A stretch of DNA of 64,000 bases from Paraphoma chrysanthemicola (GCA_020744225.1 JAGMWG010000015.1:1-64000); one strand, 5' to 3'. Shown: positions 1-10,614, numbered from the stretch's first letter. Notes: generated from the sequence alone by a model not told the origin. Numbers and translations: made by a program.

Positions 1-1524
1 CGAGGACCTCGCGGCATGTGCGGCAACATCGTCCGGCTTCAACGCCTTCATCAAGAAGAATACAAGGCTCTACAAAGCGCAATATCTTCGAAACTTTGTA
101 TGGTGTCTCCCTGTGATCAGGGAGTCTTTCGCTGATGCATGCAGGATGACCCGCGTCGGAAGCCGAGGGATGCCGAACCGGATTGGGTACTTGAGCTGCA
201 GAAGCTAATCAGGTGTAAAAAGATACTTGAATCAGCTAACAATGACCTCAAGGTAATGCCCTGTCTACATAATCCATGAAGTAAGGCTGATGTTCCCAGC
301 GGGACGAGTTCAAGTTCGTCGCCTCGACTGTCGACAGCCTTGTCGCCACCGCATCTACGGACAGCTTCGGCAACTCTTACAACCAGGACCTGATCGCCAC
401 ACTGTTCCTGCACATTTCCCAGAACCACAATGCATTCATGTGTCGGTCGTCATTGTATGATCGCGCAGGCACTGACCTCCAGAAGCCTGCCGACGATGAG
501 AAAGGTCGTCAATTGAGCGCTAAGTTGCATGCGCTCTTCGGCATACCATCCTCAAACACGGGGCGGCGCGTACTCTCAACACATCCATTCGCGCGATCAA
601 GGGTGTATGACCTGCGCAATTACACTGACAAGACCCAATGGGGTCCTTTCAGAGATGATGGCAGCTTCCGAGTAGACTGGGAAATGGTCGAGAGTCTTAT
701 GGTAATCTTGGGATACAATTCGGGACTCTGCTGTCGACGATTCCAACCGAAATTTTCGCCGCCGTGGTCAAGTCCACTCGATGGTGTAGTGCCGCAGCGC
801 TCAAAGATCATGCCAGAGTATCCGAAGGGAATGCTTTACGAGCCGGACGTGCCGTTGTTGCTAAAGGATCCGTATAACGTGTCAGGCATTTGGTCTCGAG
901 TAGGTTGCGAGGTAGCTTTCTTGATGTTGTTGCTGATCAAGGCCAGATTGTATGCTTCCTTGATTATAATGACCTGTACAACTTCAATTTTGGCCCGGAA
1001 GCCTTGAAAGTCCCATCGGACCGACCAAGGGATCCCCTTACCACGGAAGAAGCGATTCGGCATATCATCATGGACCTCCAAGTGACTGAAGTGAGCCCGG
1101 CTGGTCAATTCGACAATCAAGACCTGCCTGTGGTGCATTTCGTTGGCAAATCGCGCTCGGTAGATGCGGCTTGGGATCCGAACGCGAACTCAGGGATTAG
1201 AGGCTCGGTACGATTAACACCAGAGGGCGAAGTGCGATGGCAGACTATTTCGGTATTTTACGGGTAAGTGATCAAGCCCTCTTCGTATTAGTGAGCCGAG
1301 TATTACTGACTGGTGAAAGCGGAGAAGAAAGATGGCGTAGCGACGGCATCCAAGTAGGAGGCCTGCGGTCTCAGAGAGGCGTCATCGGCACGTGGTTCGA
1401 CAAAGACTTCGATCCGCATGGACCAGCTGGCCCGACGGCGTTCTGGAAGATCTGCGATAGAGTCGTGGGCGATGATGATCTCACTGATTCAGAAGAAGAG
1501 TATGACGGGCATTGGCATATATAG
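1..1524 (+). CDS. F-box domain protein, 5' end outside the window
   Basis: This is the 3' part of a fungal F-box protein, probably a substrate adaptor of SCF ubiquitin ligases; the F-box itself is only partly inside the window. Exons that keep one frame are 2-97, 147-251, 299-898, 946-1263 and 1320-1524. The first bases encode the end of an F-box-like helix (FIKKNTRLYKAQYLR). The C-terminal part has conserved family blocks: VVCFLDYNDLY-like (here IVCFLDYNDLYNFNF), EERWRSDGIQVGG and GTWFDKDFDPHGPAGPTAFW, ending in an acidic tail. Introns are 45-60 nt with GT-AG ends. The continuous ORFs seen locally stop at introns and are not the real protein ends. The substrate cannot be told from sequence. 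The family call rests on remembered homologues of this fungal type and is fairly secure. Confidence 0.75.
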
Positions 1525-1712
1525 AAATTTAAGAATCTTGTTACAGCTTGTGACACGCATCTCGCAGTACTGGAACATGACCGCCACAAAAGTTGAAGAT
1601 AGGTAGGCCCCTTGTCAACTGGTGGTTGGATAACTTTCAATGCTCAGATCTTCTCAATGATAGCTCGACGCACGCGCCATATCTTGAGCTGGGCTCGCGT
1701 ATGTAATCGGCT

Positions 1713-2581
1713 CTACAATCTACAGGATGGAAGGAGATAGCGCTCGAAGGTCAAGATCTGCTGTTGCCTGTCTTCGAGAGATTTCATGGATGCTGGTATA
1801 AATGTACGTAGGAAACATGGGTGGTCGCGAAATAAGTGAAACCAGCCATATGATGATGTCTGGGTGACGATAGTAGCATCACCCCAGTTCCGGAGGATGA
1901 CATCGATGAGAAGTCTTTGCAGAGCTTCGAGAGGCTTAGTCTTGCTTAGGACGAATTTTACCGTTGTGAATGTCAAAAGTAGTGTAGTGGATAGTCGAGA
2001 AAGAGCTGCGAACAAGCGGCGGAGTGCATAATCCTGGAACTGCTTGGCTGTCATGAACTTGCCCAGGTTCCAAGCCAAGATCGGTGCTTTGATGCTCCAG
2101 CTCATCAGTGGCGTGCGTTCTCCGCCATCGTCTCGATTGGTGATTGGGATCAAGGTGAGGTTGTCAAAGCTGTTGGAGGCATACAGAAACTCTTCGACTT
2201 GGCTGTCGTCCTCGTGGTATGATCCACTGTACAACCTTTGGACAAATAATCCAAACGCTGCGGCGCTCTCGTCCTCAGGTAAAGTGACTTCGAGCGCAGC
2301 GCCTGTGACTTGCTTGTTGTTGAGCAGCGCGCATGACTGACGGAGCAGATGTTCATGGATTGTCCACGTGTCTGTGCTGTGTGAATGCCTGACCGTAACT
2401 AGAGCGCCCTTGATGCTAGGCGAAGGTCAGTCTCGAAACCAAAAGGTGGCCTGCTACCGGGACTGACGTACCTTCAAAGCAGTTCTTGACCGCGTTGTGA
2501 CCGCCGTAGATCGAAGTTATCATTTGCGCCAGTCGTTACGCCAGTCGCGGTCTCCTCGGAACGTTTTCTTTTGTTCGACAT
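1713..2581 (-). CDS. BTB/POZ-type protein, possibly disrupted in exon 1
   Basis: The protein resembles fungal BTB/POZ proteins, which mediate dimerisation or recruit Cul3. The body (about 1713-2412) reads WTIHEHLLRQSCALLN, a beta/alpha BTB core, then a region with ALRRLFAAL and RNWGDATIV. It is clearly paralogous to the gene at 6360-7165 over its full C-terminal half. The 5' end is the problem. An N-terminus starting MSNKRKRSEE at 2581 joins through a normal intron (GTACGT...CTGAC...CCTAG, about 2413-2468) in the same phase as the paralogue, but then a TGA codon lies immediately before the junction. An alternative longer intron (donor GTAACG after residue 14, acceptor ATCAAG) avoids the stop. 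It is therefore either a pseudogene or a gene with a different splice pattern. Confidence 0.55.
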
Positions 2582-2774
2582 TGCGCGAAGTCTCCGTAAT
2601 TCTTGGTATTAGGAGCCCTGAAGGTCGTTGAGTGTGAGTGGGTAAGCTTGGGGTAGAAGAAAGAGGGAGAGTGGGAAAGTCCTCGATCAGTGGCATATAT
2701 ATCTTTTGCTGTAGTTTCTTACTGTCAGGTAAGAAGAGGACTCTTCTATTACCTGCAACTACTCATCGATATGA

Positions 2775-5402
2775 CTATATGCCAACATAGAGCCACTTCA
2801 GTCCATCCGTTGTGCACCCTGTAACGACGACTTCTTTTCTTTCACCAGGCATAACGTCGAACCCGTTATCGCTGAGCCTCATACCTTGTCTCTCACTGAA
2901 GACAAAACCTTTCACGGGTCGTTGCGCAGTAACGAATACTCTTGACTTGTCGTCGCTATACGCCACTTCCACACCTCGATCTTCAAAACCCAAGTACTTG
3001 AATGGCTCCGGCCACGCTGTGTCGCTGCTCACACATTGGCCATCGATGTAAAGCTGTGCGTGAGTGACGAATCCTCCCGCTTTGCCGCCCTCACCCTTTG
3101 CGTTGGCTTCGAAAGGAAGCACGGTGTTCTCCATGAAGGCTGTCGATGTATTGGGCGCATTCACAGTGTCTTGTGAAATACTATGTATCAGCTCTCCTGT
3201 CGCAATCGAATAGCATGCAAGTCGAATTTCACCCTTTATCTTCTTCCCAGTTCCGTTTGCTACCCAAACGTCAAATTCTGGATTTCCCCAAAGATCATTC
3301 ATCTCAATGTGGCCTGTCTCGCGCTGCCAGAGACTGTCGGTCGGTCGCTTGGTCCATGGCGTGTACTTGCGCTGTATACTGACGGTCACCGGCTGCATAG
3401 CGCGCTTGATGGCATAATATGCCGGTTTCGGAACGAGATGGTAATCAACGATAGCCCACGAGATTGTCGGCCAGCAATCATTGAGCTGCCACACCAAAAT
3501 GCCGCCACATTTTCGTCTGCCAGGACTTCCCCATTGTCTTCTCCACGCTTTGTACGACCAAGACATGGCATCGGCTTGCATAACTTGTGTGAGGTGCGTG
3601 AAGTTTTCGAGGTCATACCTTATCCGAAAGTTTTCCGCAACGTAAGAAACGAGGCGTCGCTCATGGCCGATCGCCTTGTTTCGGAAGTCCATTGCCATAG
3701 ATCCAGGGTAGCGATCTTCTCCACGCGTGATGCACTTCTCCAGGGTCGAGACGTGAGGATATGCCTCCATTCCAAACTCAGACACGAAGCGACCGCCCAT
3801 GTCTGGAAGCCGCTGATATGGCTCTATAGTACCGTGCCATACGTTCCATTGGTGTACGTCGCCCACGGTTGGATCAACCTTGAGTGTCGTGGATTTTCCA
3901 TCACCGAAAGGCGAGCTCGGATGATACGGAGTACCGGAGCTTTCTTCATCCACTATCTTGGGAAGAAGGTGCTCGTAGATGTAGCGTGCGGGAAAGTCTG
4001 TCTTTAACCAGGACTGCGGATCTTGATTTTCCACGTCATACTTCAAGCCATAGCGCTCTACAATCTGATAGTCTTCATTGTTGCCTGCCCATATCACTAG
4101 ACTTGGATGGTGCCGAAGGCGACGCAAATTCTGGCGAGCCTCCTCTTCCACACTTTTCAAGTAGTCTGGATACGCCGGATAATTTGCGCATGCGAACGCA
4201 AAGTCTTGCCAGATTAGAATGCCCAGATCATCGGCGGCTTCGAAGAAGGCGTCTGACTCATATATACCACCACCCCATACTCGTAACATGGTTTGGTTGC
4301 CATCAGCGGCGAGCTGTACCCATGCGCGATATTGGTCGGCCGTGGCTCGTGTCAGGAACGAGTCGGCCGGAATCCAACATGATCCACCGATGAAAATGTC
4401 CATGTCGTTGATGCGAAAGTAGAATGACGTTCCGTGGTCATCAGGCTCTTTGACCAACTCAACCTTGCGCAAGCCAAATACTTTGGTTAGTGTCTGATTA
4501 GGCTCTGAATCCCCCGCGCTGAAGTAAGCGTCGACGCGAATTGTATAGAGGGCTTGCGAACCATAGCCTCGTGGCCACCAGAGCTCGATGTCGTTGAGGT
4601 CTAAGCTCACTTCGAGCGCGGGACTAGTGCCATTGGCATTGATGTTCATATGTTTCTGCGATACGATGTGGCTACTCTCCTTACTTGCAATGGTGAAAGT
4701 CGCTCTTCTCAAGAGCCCAGTAAATGTGGCTTTTGCAGTAACTTTGGCGGTTTTTAGATCCGACCCAAGATCATATGACACCGAAAGATCAGAGATCCGG
4801 CACTCGTATGTTTCGATTGAAATCGGCTTCCAGGGACCGCAGGTGAGTAGTATGGGTCCCCAATCCCACCCCCAGTGATATTGTGCCTTTCGCACAGGAC
4901 CGCGCGATACTTCGGTCTGATGCACGATGAATCGGTGTTCTTCATGCTTCTTTACGACTTCTAATCCTTTGGTCTTTGCAGGCTCGAACACTAGCTCCAG
5001 CATGTTGTCGTCTCCTTGCAGTCTGCCAGCCACATTGACTTCATGCTGGATGAACATATTGTCGGCCACCAGGATGATCTCTCCATTCAGCCAGACCGTC
5101 GCAAATGTGTCCAAGCCTTCGAACTTAAGATAGGCCGAGGTATTGAGATTTCCGTAATCGGTAGGTGTAGCAAATACAGTGCGGTATGTCCATATGTCAT
5201 CCGCGACCCAGCGGACGGAAAGCTCGTTCAGGTCCTGAAATGGGTCTGTGACTTTCTCATTCTTCAAGAGGTCACGGTGGACTTCAGTGGGTAAATCATT
5301 GGCCGGTAAGTATTCTTCCTTGGAGTTTCGGTCGCCCCTCTTAAATGTCCAATTGGACTTGAGTTGGGTGGACGTGGAGGTGATATTGTTCTGAGCTGCC
5401 AT
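2775..5402 (-). CDS. Beta-mannosidase B, GH2 family, intracellular
   Basis: An uninterrupted 875-codon ORF encodes a glycoside hydrolase family 2 beta-mannosidase, which removes terminal beta-1,4-mannose from manno-oligosaccharides. Domains in order: an N-terminal sugar-binding sandwich (about 10-200), an immunoglobulin-like sandwich (about 200-310), then a TIM barrel. The barrel shows LRVWGGGIYESDAFFEAAD and WAGNNED with the acid/base Glu near residue 443, and SEFGMEAYP with the nucleophile Glu near 542. There is no signal peptide (MAAQNNITSTST), which matches the intracellular MndB clade, not the secreted MndA clade. Length is close to the family norm (about 840-880). The start is the first ATG of the ORF. 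It probably works downstream of secreted mannanases. It is flanked by two damaged BTB paralogues with no obvious functional link. Confidence 0.93.
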   Translation of the reverse strand: MAAQNNITSTSTQLKSNWTFKRGDRNSKEEYLPANDLPTEVHRDLLKNEKVTDPFQDLNELSVRWVADDIWTYRTVFATPTDYGNLNTSAYLKFEGLDTFATVWLNGEIILVADNMFIQHEVNVAGRLQGDDNMLELVFEPAKTKGLEVVKKHEEHRFIVHQTEVSRGPVRKAQYHWGWDWGPILLTCGPWKPISIETYECRISDLSVSYDLGSDLKTAKVTAKATFTGLLRRATFTIASKESSHIVSQKHMNINANGTSPALEVSLDLNDIELWWPRGYGSQALYTIRVDAYFSAGDSEPNQTLTKVFGLRKVELVKEPDDHGTSFYFRINDMDIFIGGSCWIPADSFLTRATADQYRAWVQLAADGNQTMLRVWGGGIYESDAFFEAADDLGILIWQDFAFACANYPAYPDYLKSVEEEARQNLRRLRHHPSLVIWAGNNEDYQIVERYGLKYDVENQDPQSWLKTDFPARYIYEHLLPKIVDEESSGTPYHPSSPFGDGKSTTLKVDPTVGDVHQWNVWHGTIEPYQRLPDMGGRFVSEFGMEAYPHVSTLEKCITRGEDRYPGSMAMDFRNKAIGHERRLVSYVAENFRIRYDLENFTHLTQVMQADAMSWSYKAWRRQWGSPGRRKCGGILVWQLNDCWPTISWAIVDYHLVPKPAYYAIKRAMQPVTVSIQRKYTPWTKRPTDSLWQRETGHIEMNDLWGNPEFDVWVANGTGKKIKGEIRLACYSIATGELIHSISQDTVNAPNTSTAFMENTVLPFEANAKGEGGKAGGFVTHAQLYIDGQCVSSDTAWPEPFKYLGFEDRGVEVAYSDDKSRVFVTAQRPVKGFVFSERQGMRLSDNGFDVMPGERKEVVVTGCTTDGLKWLYVGI

Positions 5403-6359
5403 GGTGAATTGCAGGACAATTGGACTTCTGTCGAGAGATGAGAATCTGTTCCACCCAGGACAGATTTGATTGTCCTAGTCATCTCTTGAAAATATCGTCG
5501 CTCGTGCAATCCTTCTGGGGGAGCTGCTGCGGCTTACCGAATGCGCATGCGGGGTTCTTGCTCCGTATCCCGCAAGGGAAAGATCGTCGAGTGCGACCAC
5601 TTCTGCTCTGCACACGTCCCAGCACCTCCACTCTCTGGACACCATAATTGGAAAGTGATGTTCAAGAATTAAGAGGTATTTGTGACGTGCGACTGGAGGG
5701 CATCATTTCGACCGACATGCTCGCGATGAACGGCACCGGGCTTCCACGGATCGTCAAAAGACGATAGAGTCAAATGGCCATTACGCAACTAGAGAACTAC
5801 AACGAGAAAATTCCGCCCAATAGCAGCTCACCAACGCACATTTGATTCAGAAAATATTCTTGCTGACGATCAACAGCTTCTGGAAACATTCTGAAAGGAT
5901 GTGTAAGGTCGCGGAGGGTGCGCCATCAAGAAGCGTTCGATGGATCCCGAAGTACTGTGGTGTGAGGGAAATAGCAGGAAAAGGTATCACGGACAGTGAG
6001 ACTTCTATGTAGCTCTCTACACCGAATCCAGACAGAACACGTTCAGTATGACTTTGAGGGATTTCAGGACCGAAGGATCGAGTTCGGCGGGTGAATGAGT
6101 CGGCCGTTCGCGTACTCGATTGACGACTTTTCATCCCTCACTATTTGTATCAGCACATAGAAAGAGCCAGAGCGTGAAGGTGAGAGTAAGTCGTTGGGTG
6201 ATCTTGAATTGCTCCACTGCCTGCGCCAATCTTCTACCTTCACTTGGAGACTTGCAACCTCTTGGACCATGTCCTTGAATTGACGCTCCTCTTCCCACCC
6301 CGTGACAAGTTTGATCTATTGCTTAGCTATCGTACAACATAACATCTGCCACCTGCAGA
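5403..6359. other. Intergenic region; weak coiled-coil ORF on minus strand
   Basis: This is the shared upstream region of the divergent beta-mannosidase (minus) and BTB gene (plus). On the minus strand, about 6325-6064, an open frame encodes a short amphipathic stretch (EEERQFKDMVQEVASLQVK, then VEDWRRQW) and ends at a stop at 6064. It resembles a coiled-coil exon and may be an isolated gene relic, but no good start or splice site was found. I see nothing else recognisable. Confidence 0.3.
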
Positions 6360-7165
6360 TTGGCACAAATGTCGCGAAAAAGACTGCCCGCGAAGATGAC
6401 CGCGACGGGTGGTGCTTGTAGCGAGAAAAGCGTTGGAGGCAAGCGCAGCAGCGCTCTACTCGAAAGGTGCGCAATATCTTCCCCACTAACTTATTCAGAC
6501 TCTGCTGACTGGCATTTCAGTCTTCTTCGACCCGATCCGATCAAGATCAAAGCTACAAGTGGAGGCCCGTGGCACGTCCCACGAGGCTTTCTGCAACAGG
6601 ACTCATGGTATTTTCGTGGACTACTATCGGACATGTCTCGAAGAACAGAACTGGAGGTGGATGTTCATGAGGGGCCTTTCAGGCTGTTTCTCCAATGGCT
6701 GTTTGAATGCCGATACGATGAGGACGACGGATATGCGTTCGACCTCGTGACTGACTACTACGACCTCGAACCTTGCAACGACTTTGACGAAACAATGGAC
6801 TGGCGAGTCAAAGCCGCGTTCCTAGCATGCGAGACAGGAGCCAAACTCGAAGCTCCAGCTTTCCAGAATCATGCGATGCGGAGGCTTTACGATGCGTACT
6901 CAGGTGGAAGCACGACATCGGGCGTGGTTGCATTCATGCTCGAAAAGGTACACCATTGCGACCAGCTCCGAATGTTCCTCGACGACCTGGTCATACGCAA
7001 CTGGGAGATGAGTCGATTGTGTATGATCACGAGGACAAAGCATGGCCAAAGTTGCTCGAGGAGAACAATCGCTTCCGCGAAAAGTTCACCGTGGCCGTTG
7101 CTGTGGACTTGAACACTAGGCGACAAGAGTACATGGAGTTGGAGGGTTATTTGAATGAGGAGTAA
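6360..7165 (+). CDS. BTB/POZ-type protein, frame broken near 7005
   Basis: This is a paralogue of the gene at 1713-2581. Exon 1 starts at 6360 (or the second ATG at 6369) with a basic leader. Intron 6467-6520 has GTGCGC, a CTGAC branch site and TTTCAG, and the joined exons read ALLESLLRPDPIKIK. The BTB core is WHVPRGFLQQDSWYFRGLL followed by LFLQWLFECRY, and a C-terminal helical block reads FQNHAMRRLYDAY. At RNW (about 7000-7005) the frame shifts. The reading that matches the paralogue (GDESIVYDHED, then WPKLLEENNRF, ending EGYLNEE at 7165) lies in another frame, as if one G were missing from a GGG run. The unshifted frame runs on to 7112 as unrelated sequence. This is a recent pseudogene or an assembly error; no intron explains it. 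Confidence 0.6.
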
Positions 7166-8049
7166 AGGGAATGACGGAAGGAGTGAAGGTATGAAAGCCT
7201 GAGCCATGGCATCGTCGACTATGTGAGGGGATCGGAAGCGTGGGGCAGCGCCAGGAACCTATCCAGGTAACATCGCAGAGGAAGCTGAAGTCCTTGTCCA
7301 ATATGCAATAGCAAAGGGAATATACCAATTTCGTAAAGCATGCGCTGTTGTGAAGATGTAGCGTGACGGTGGCAGGTGTTCAGGGCGTGGAGGCACGCCA
7401 AGCCCGAGCACATGACACCGCATCACCCTCGCCCACCCTTCCACCAACGCGTCATCCTCAACCAACTTCGAATGACTCTCCCTCATCAAACACATCATCT
7501 CTGTTACGTGCGTGTTAATTTCCCCTTCGCAATCACCGAACCCACCATGTCAAGTTTCACGTTGTCCCTGTCGTCCAGCCTCGCCAGCCACATGCGCGTG
7601 GTTGGGAGGCGCGACCCAACCACCTCGCTGGGACGCACGCACCCCGCCATGTCTGTACAAAAGTAGCTGCATGTCGCTTTCCGATGATGCATCTTGGCTT
7701 GACACTTGCATCGCTATTACTGGACTCGACATTACTATCTTTTCGGACATTGATTGAAGTTCGAAGACGAGATTTGAGCATTTGAAGGTTGCTTGGACGA
7801 TTGACTGAGCTTGGACCTGTTGTCGCTGCGTTGTCAAGAGGACCGCTATATTCGCATTCGCCGAGACCCATATTTTGGATTGCAAAGGTATGTTTGAACC
7901 TCCTTCTTCCACTTCATTTGATCAGTTTCTAACATTTGCACAGAATTCTACGCTTCCATCAAACTACCAGCCTGCCGTTCCTACACGCCTCGCTCGTCCG
8001 CCATCCCCACCCACACCCACGCCGCCAGAACTACCACTCCACCGCAACC
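7166..8049. other. Intergenic DNA plus spliced 5' leader of the small protein at 8050
   Basis: A textbook intron lies at 7888-7943 on the plus strand (GTATGT donor, TTTCTAAC branch site, GCACAG acceptor). It falls about 110 nt before the ATG at 8050 and has no convincing coding sequence before it, so I read it as a 5'-UTR intron. The leader after it (7944-8049) is strongly pyrimidine-rich. The rest shows no gene. Confidence 0.5.
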
Positions 8050-8193
8050 ATGAAGCGCAACGTCGTCATCTTCCTCATCATCCTCATCCTCTTCATCCTC
8101 ATCGCCCTCATCGCATACCTCATCTACTACCTCCAAACACGCATGGCCGTCGGCGGCACAGCATCGAGCGTGAGCGACATGACGGAGCCATAG
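8050..8193 (+). CDS. 47-residue single-pass membrane microprotein
   Basis: A short ORF starts MKRNVV at 8050 and ends at a TAG at 8193. After two basic residues comes an uninterrupted run of about 24 Ile/Leu/Phe/Val/Ala residues ending in YLIYY (residues about 5-30), an ideal single transmembrane helix. A short polar, Ser/Thr-rich tail ends SVSDMTEP. The charge pattern (KR before the helix) suggests the N-terminus stays cytosolic. Support for a real gene is the spliced leader with a consensus intron at 7888-7943 and a good ATG context (CAACCATGAAG). I do not recognise the family. It could be a small organelle- or ER-membrane subunit, or a chance ORF on a transcript. Confidence 0.5.
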   Translation: MKRNVVIFLIILILFILIALIAYLIYYLQTRMAVGGTASSVSDMTEP

Positions 8194-9304
8194 ACGCCGC
8201 ATGCACACATGCTCTAAGGATAGCAAAAGGACCGGTAGAAAACATTACGAGACACACGACTATTTGATCTGGGATTGCTGGGCGGCATTGCATTGGGGTG
8301 GCGTTTTGGGTTATAAAGCTCGATTTTGGAGCATGGGAATGTGAACTGGCTTCGGCTTGGAATTATGAACGAGAGGACAAAGTGTTGTATGGATTAATGG
8401 CGATGTCGATATGCTTCGGACATGCGATGGATACCCGCATGAGATATTGAATTACCACGGCTTTTGAGTCGAGATGTTGTATATAGATGATTTGAAAAGC
8501 ATCGAACATCAACTCATATATACCACCACTTTATCTCCGTGCCAATGCTACATAGCCAAACTTTCCACCGAAGTTGTCATGGACTCATTGCTTTCGGGAC
8601 CTCCTAGCCTCCAAGCTCCAGTGTGTCAGAACAGGCCAGAGTGGGAATGGGTCCCGAATCGACTTGGGAGGCGTACACAGGTACTGCACCTGTGCAGCTC
8701 CGGTGGGACAATAATCCCATCTTTTCCGCAACTTCATCAACGAGCAGTACAGATACATACGCATCTTGCTAGAGTAGTAAAGGCAGCCTATATGCAGTAG
8801 CCTAGAGGCCCTCAGTATGTTATCAAGGTTGCGCGGCAAACGTAAACGCACGCGAAGGCATTCGAGAGTGACCCACCGGAGATGTCAAGGTGCAGTACGC
8901 ATACGAGAACCCGAAGGTCTGCATTCCGTCAAATAGACAAGAAAATATTGTTTGCCGTTATCGATCGTGACTAATGTTCAAGTAATTTCCATATATTGAT
9001 GGTACTATACAGTGCTGTATGCATTTTCGCTTGGTTCCCCGATCCAACTCCGTTGCTGCCCAGCCCAAGAAATGAGCCCTAGTACTAATCAAATCGTGGT
9101 ATCACATCGTACAGAGTCGGAGGACAAGAATGAGAAGATATAAGTAGAGGATGCGAGGTTGTGTATTCGCATTGTGGCATCACCGCGGACCCTTGCGAGG
9201 TCGGTCTTTCGTGGGATAACGGCCGCTGTTCGTATGAAGTTGCCAGCGGACGCGACTAGTGCGAATGGTGAAGGCTGTCCGTGGACATAAAAAAAAAGGC
9301 TGTG
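8194..9304. other. Intergenic, no gene seen
   Basis: About 1.1 kb lies between the microprotein and the convergent HP1-like gene, which runs on the minus strand. Only short random ORFs are present (longest about 108 codons at 8474-8800, with no family resemblance). An A9 run lies near 9291-9299, just beyond the stop codon of the HP1-like gene. Confidence 0.5.
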
Positions 9305-10228
9305 CTAATAGGTATCATTCATCAACTCGTCTTCACCGTTGGCGCCGTCCTTCGTTGTGAAGACAAGGTGGCTTTCGTAGTATAGAAGCATCTTCAGCAG
9401 TCAGCATCCGCAAACATGCGTGGATGCGAGACTTACCTTTTGTGGACATTTTTGGTAGACGTGCTTCAGGGGGTGCTGTGTTTTCCGTTCGTTCTTCCAT
9501 ATGAGATATGCAAACAACCCAAGCTCGCCAGTTTTTGGATCTAGACTTTGCTCGACAGTATCGATGTGGTCCACTTCGTGCTCCCATGAGCCTGGTGGTG
9601 GACTCCATGCCTTTTCTTGCTTCGCTCGTTTTACGCTGGACGCTGGTGTTCCCGATTCTGACTTCACCCCGGACGGGCGTCCTTTGCGCTTCTGGCCACC
9701 CTTCGGTTCTGGTCTGCCACCGATTTCCTCGAAGTATTCTGCCATTACATCCACAGCACCGCCCCTAATGCTGTCAGTAACGCCGCAGAAGGTTCCGTGC
9801 TCGTTGCGCAACGCACATATTTGCCTCGGGCTCCCACGTGCGGTCCTTTGGATCATCGTAACCTTGCCATTTGACATCGAAGACAAGTTCGCCCTGGAGC
9901 CGTCAGTCATGCGCCTGGCTGCCAAGCATCACCACCTACCTTAGTGAACTTGTGTCCCAAGATCTTCTCAACTACATATCTGACCCCCTGTCAGCCAGTA
10001 TTCGCTCTCGCATATTCGTGTGTGCATACTCGTCGGGACCTTCCTCGTCATCGTCCTCTTCTTCTTCCGCCTCTGATTCCTGCTGGACCGCTGGCTGCTT
10101 GCCTTTCTTTTGCGCTGGGATTTGTTCGTCGCTGGAAGACTCTGGATCGCTCAATGCGGCTATGCGCAAGTCAGTAAAGGAACCATGTGCGCTGGTTCGT
10201 GGATGGCTCCGGCGCACTCACGCGGCAT
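9305..10228 (-). CDS. Heterochromatin protein 1-like (chromodomain + chromoshadow)
   Basis: Six exons on the minus strand (10222-10228, 10030-10159, 9940-9979, 9817-9893, 9437-9770, 9305-9391) join to 675 nt, or 224 residues. The first coding exon is only 7 nt. After an acidic, Glu/Asp-rich leader comes a chromodomain (about 45-100): EYVVEKILGHKF, VFDVKWQGYDD, RTWEPEANI. Aromatic residues sit where the methyl-lysine cage is expected. A basic linker (KGGQKRKGR) leads to a chromoshadow-like domain (about 150-215): GSWEHEVDHIDTVEQ, LFAYLIWKN, QKMLLYYESHLVF. By family it binds H3K9me and dimerises to form heterochromatin (HepA/Swi6 type). It shares a short promoter with CCT5. Confidence is high because every splice join restores a domain. 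Confidence 0.88.
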
Positions 10229-10614
10229 TGTGAATATGGAGCTGTCGCAATCCCGAATGAACGAGACGGAGGGTTGTTGGTAGCTTCCAAAAGCGCGCAA
10301 GCACTGCAAGGAGCGCAATTGCACGTGATGCGACGTGTGGAGGTTGTGTTGGTGGTGAGGAAGCCGGCGGCGACGTCGATATTTCGGAGGTTTGGAGATG
10401 TGAGGGCAGGCGCGTCGACCGCGATCCGGCGTCCGTGCGGACTTGGCGTTCTGGGGAATTTGGGAATTTTCGAGATGAAGGTCGGAGCTGTTTACGCACT
10501 GCCCCACCACCCCTCACCTGAACACATACGCGGTATACACTGCTGTCACCTTTACGAAGCTTCTTGAAGCTCTGATCTGTTCTTTGTTTCTGTTTAGCGG
10601 GCTCAAAAGCCAAC
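10229..10614. promoter_or_regulatory. Bidirectional promoter of the HP1-like gene and CCT5
   Basis: The 386 bp separate two start codons pointing away from each other. A perfect three-unit heat-shock element sits near the CCT5 side (separate entry). No TATA box is evident for either gene. Confidence 0.6.
10556..10568 (+). promoter_or_regulatory. Heat-shock element (GAA-N2-TTC-N2-GAA)
   Basis: Three alternating units, GAAgcTTCttGAA, match the consensus for Hsf1 trimers. The element ends 46 nt before the CCT5 ATG and about 330 nt from the HP1-like ATG. Heat-shock control of a cytosolic chaperonin gene fits known biology. Binding itself is inferred. Confidence 0.6.

Noticed and set aside
3183..4007. 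274-codon plus-strand ORF
   Set aside because: It lies antisense within the beta-mannosidase gene and has no motifs; it is a shadow frame.
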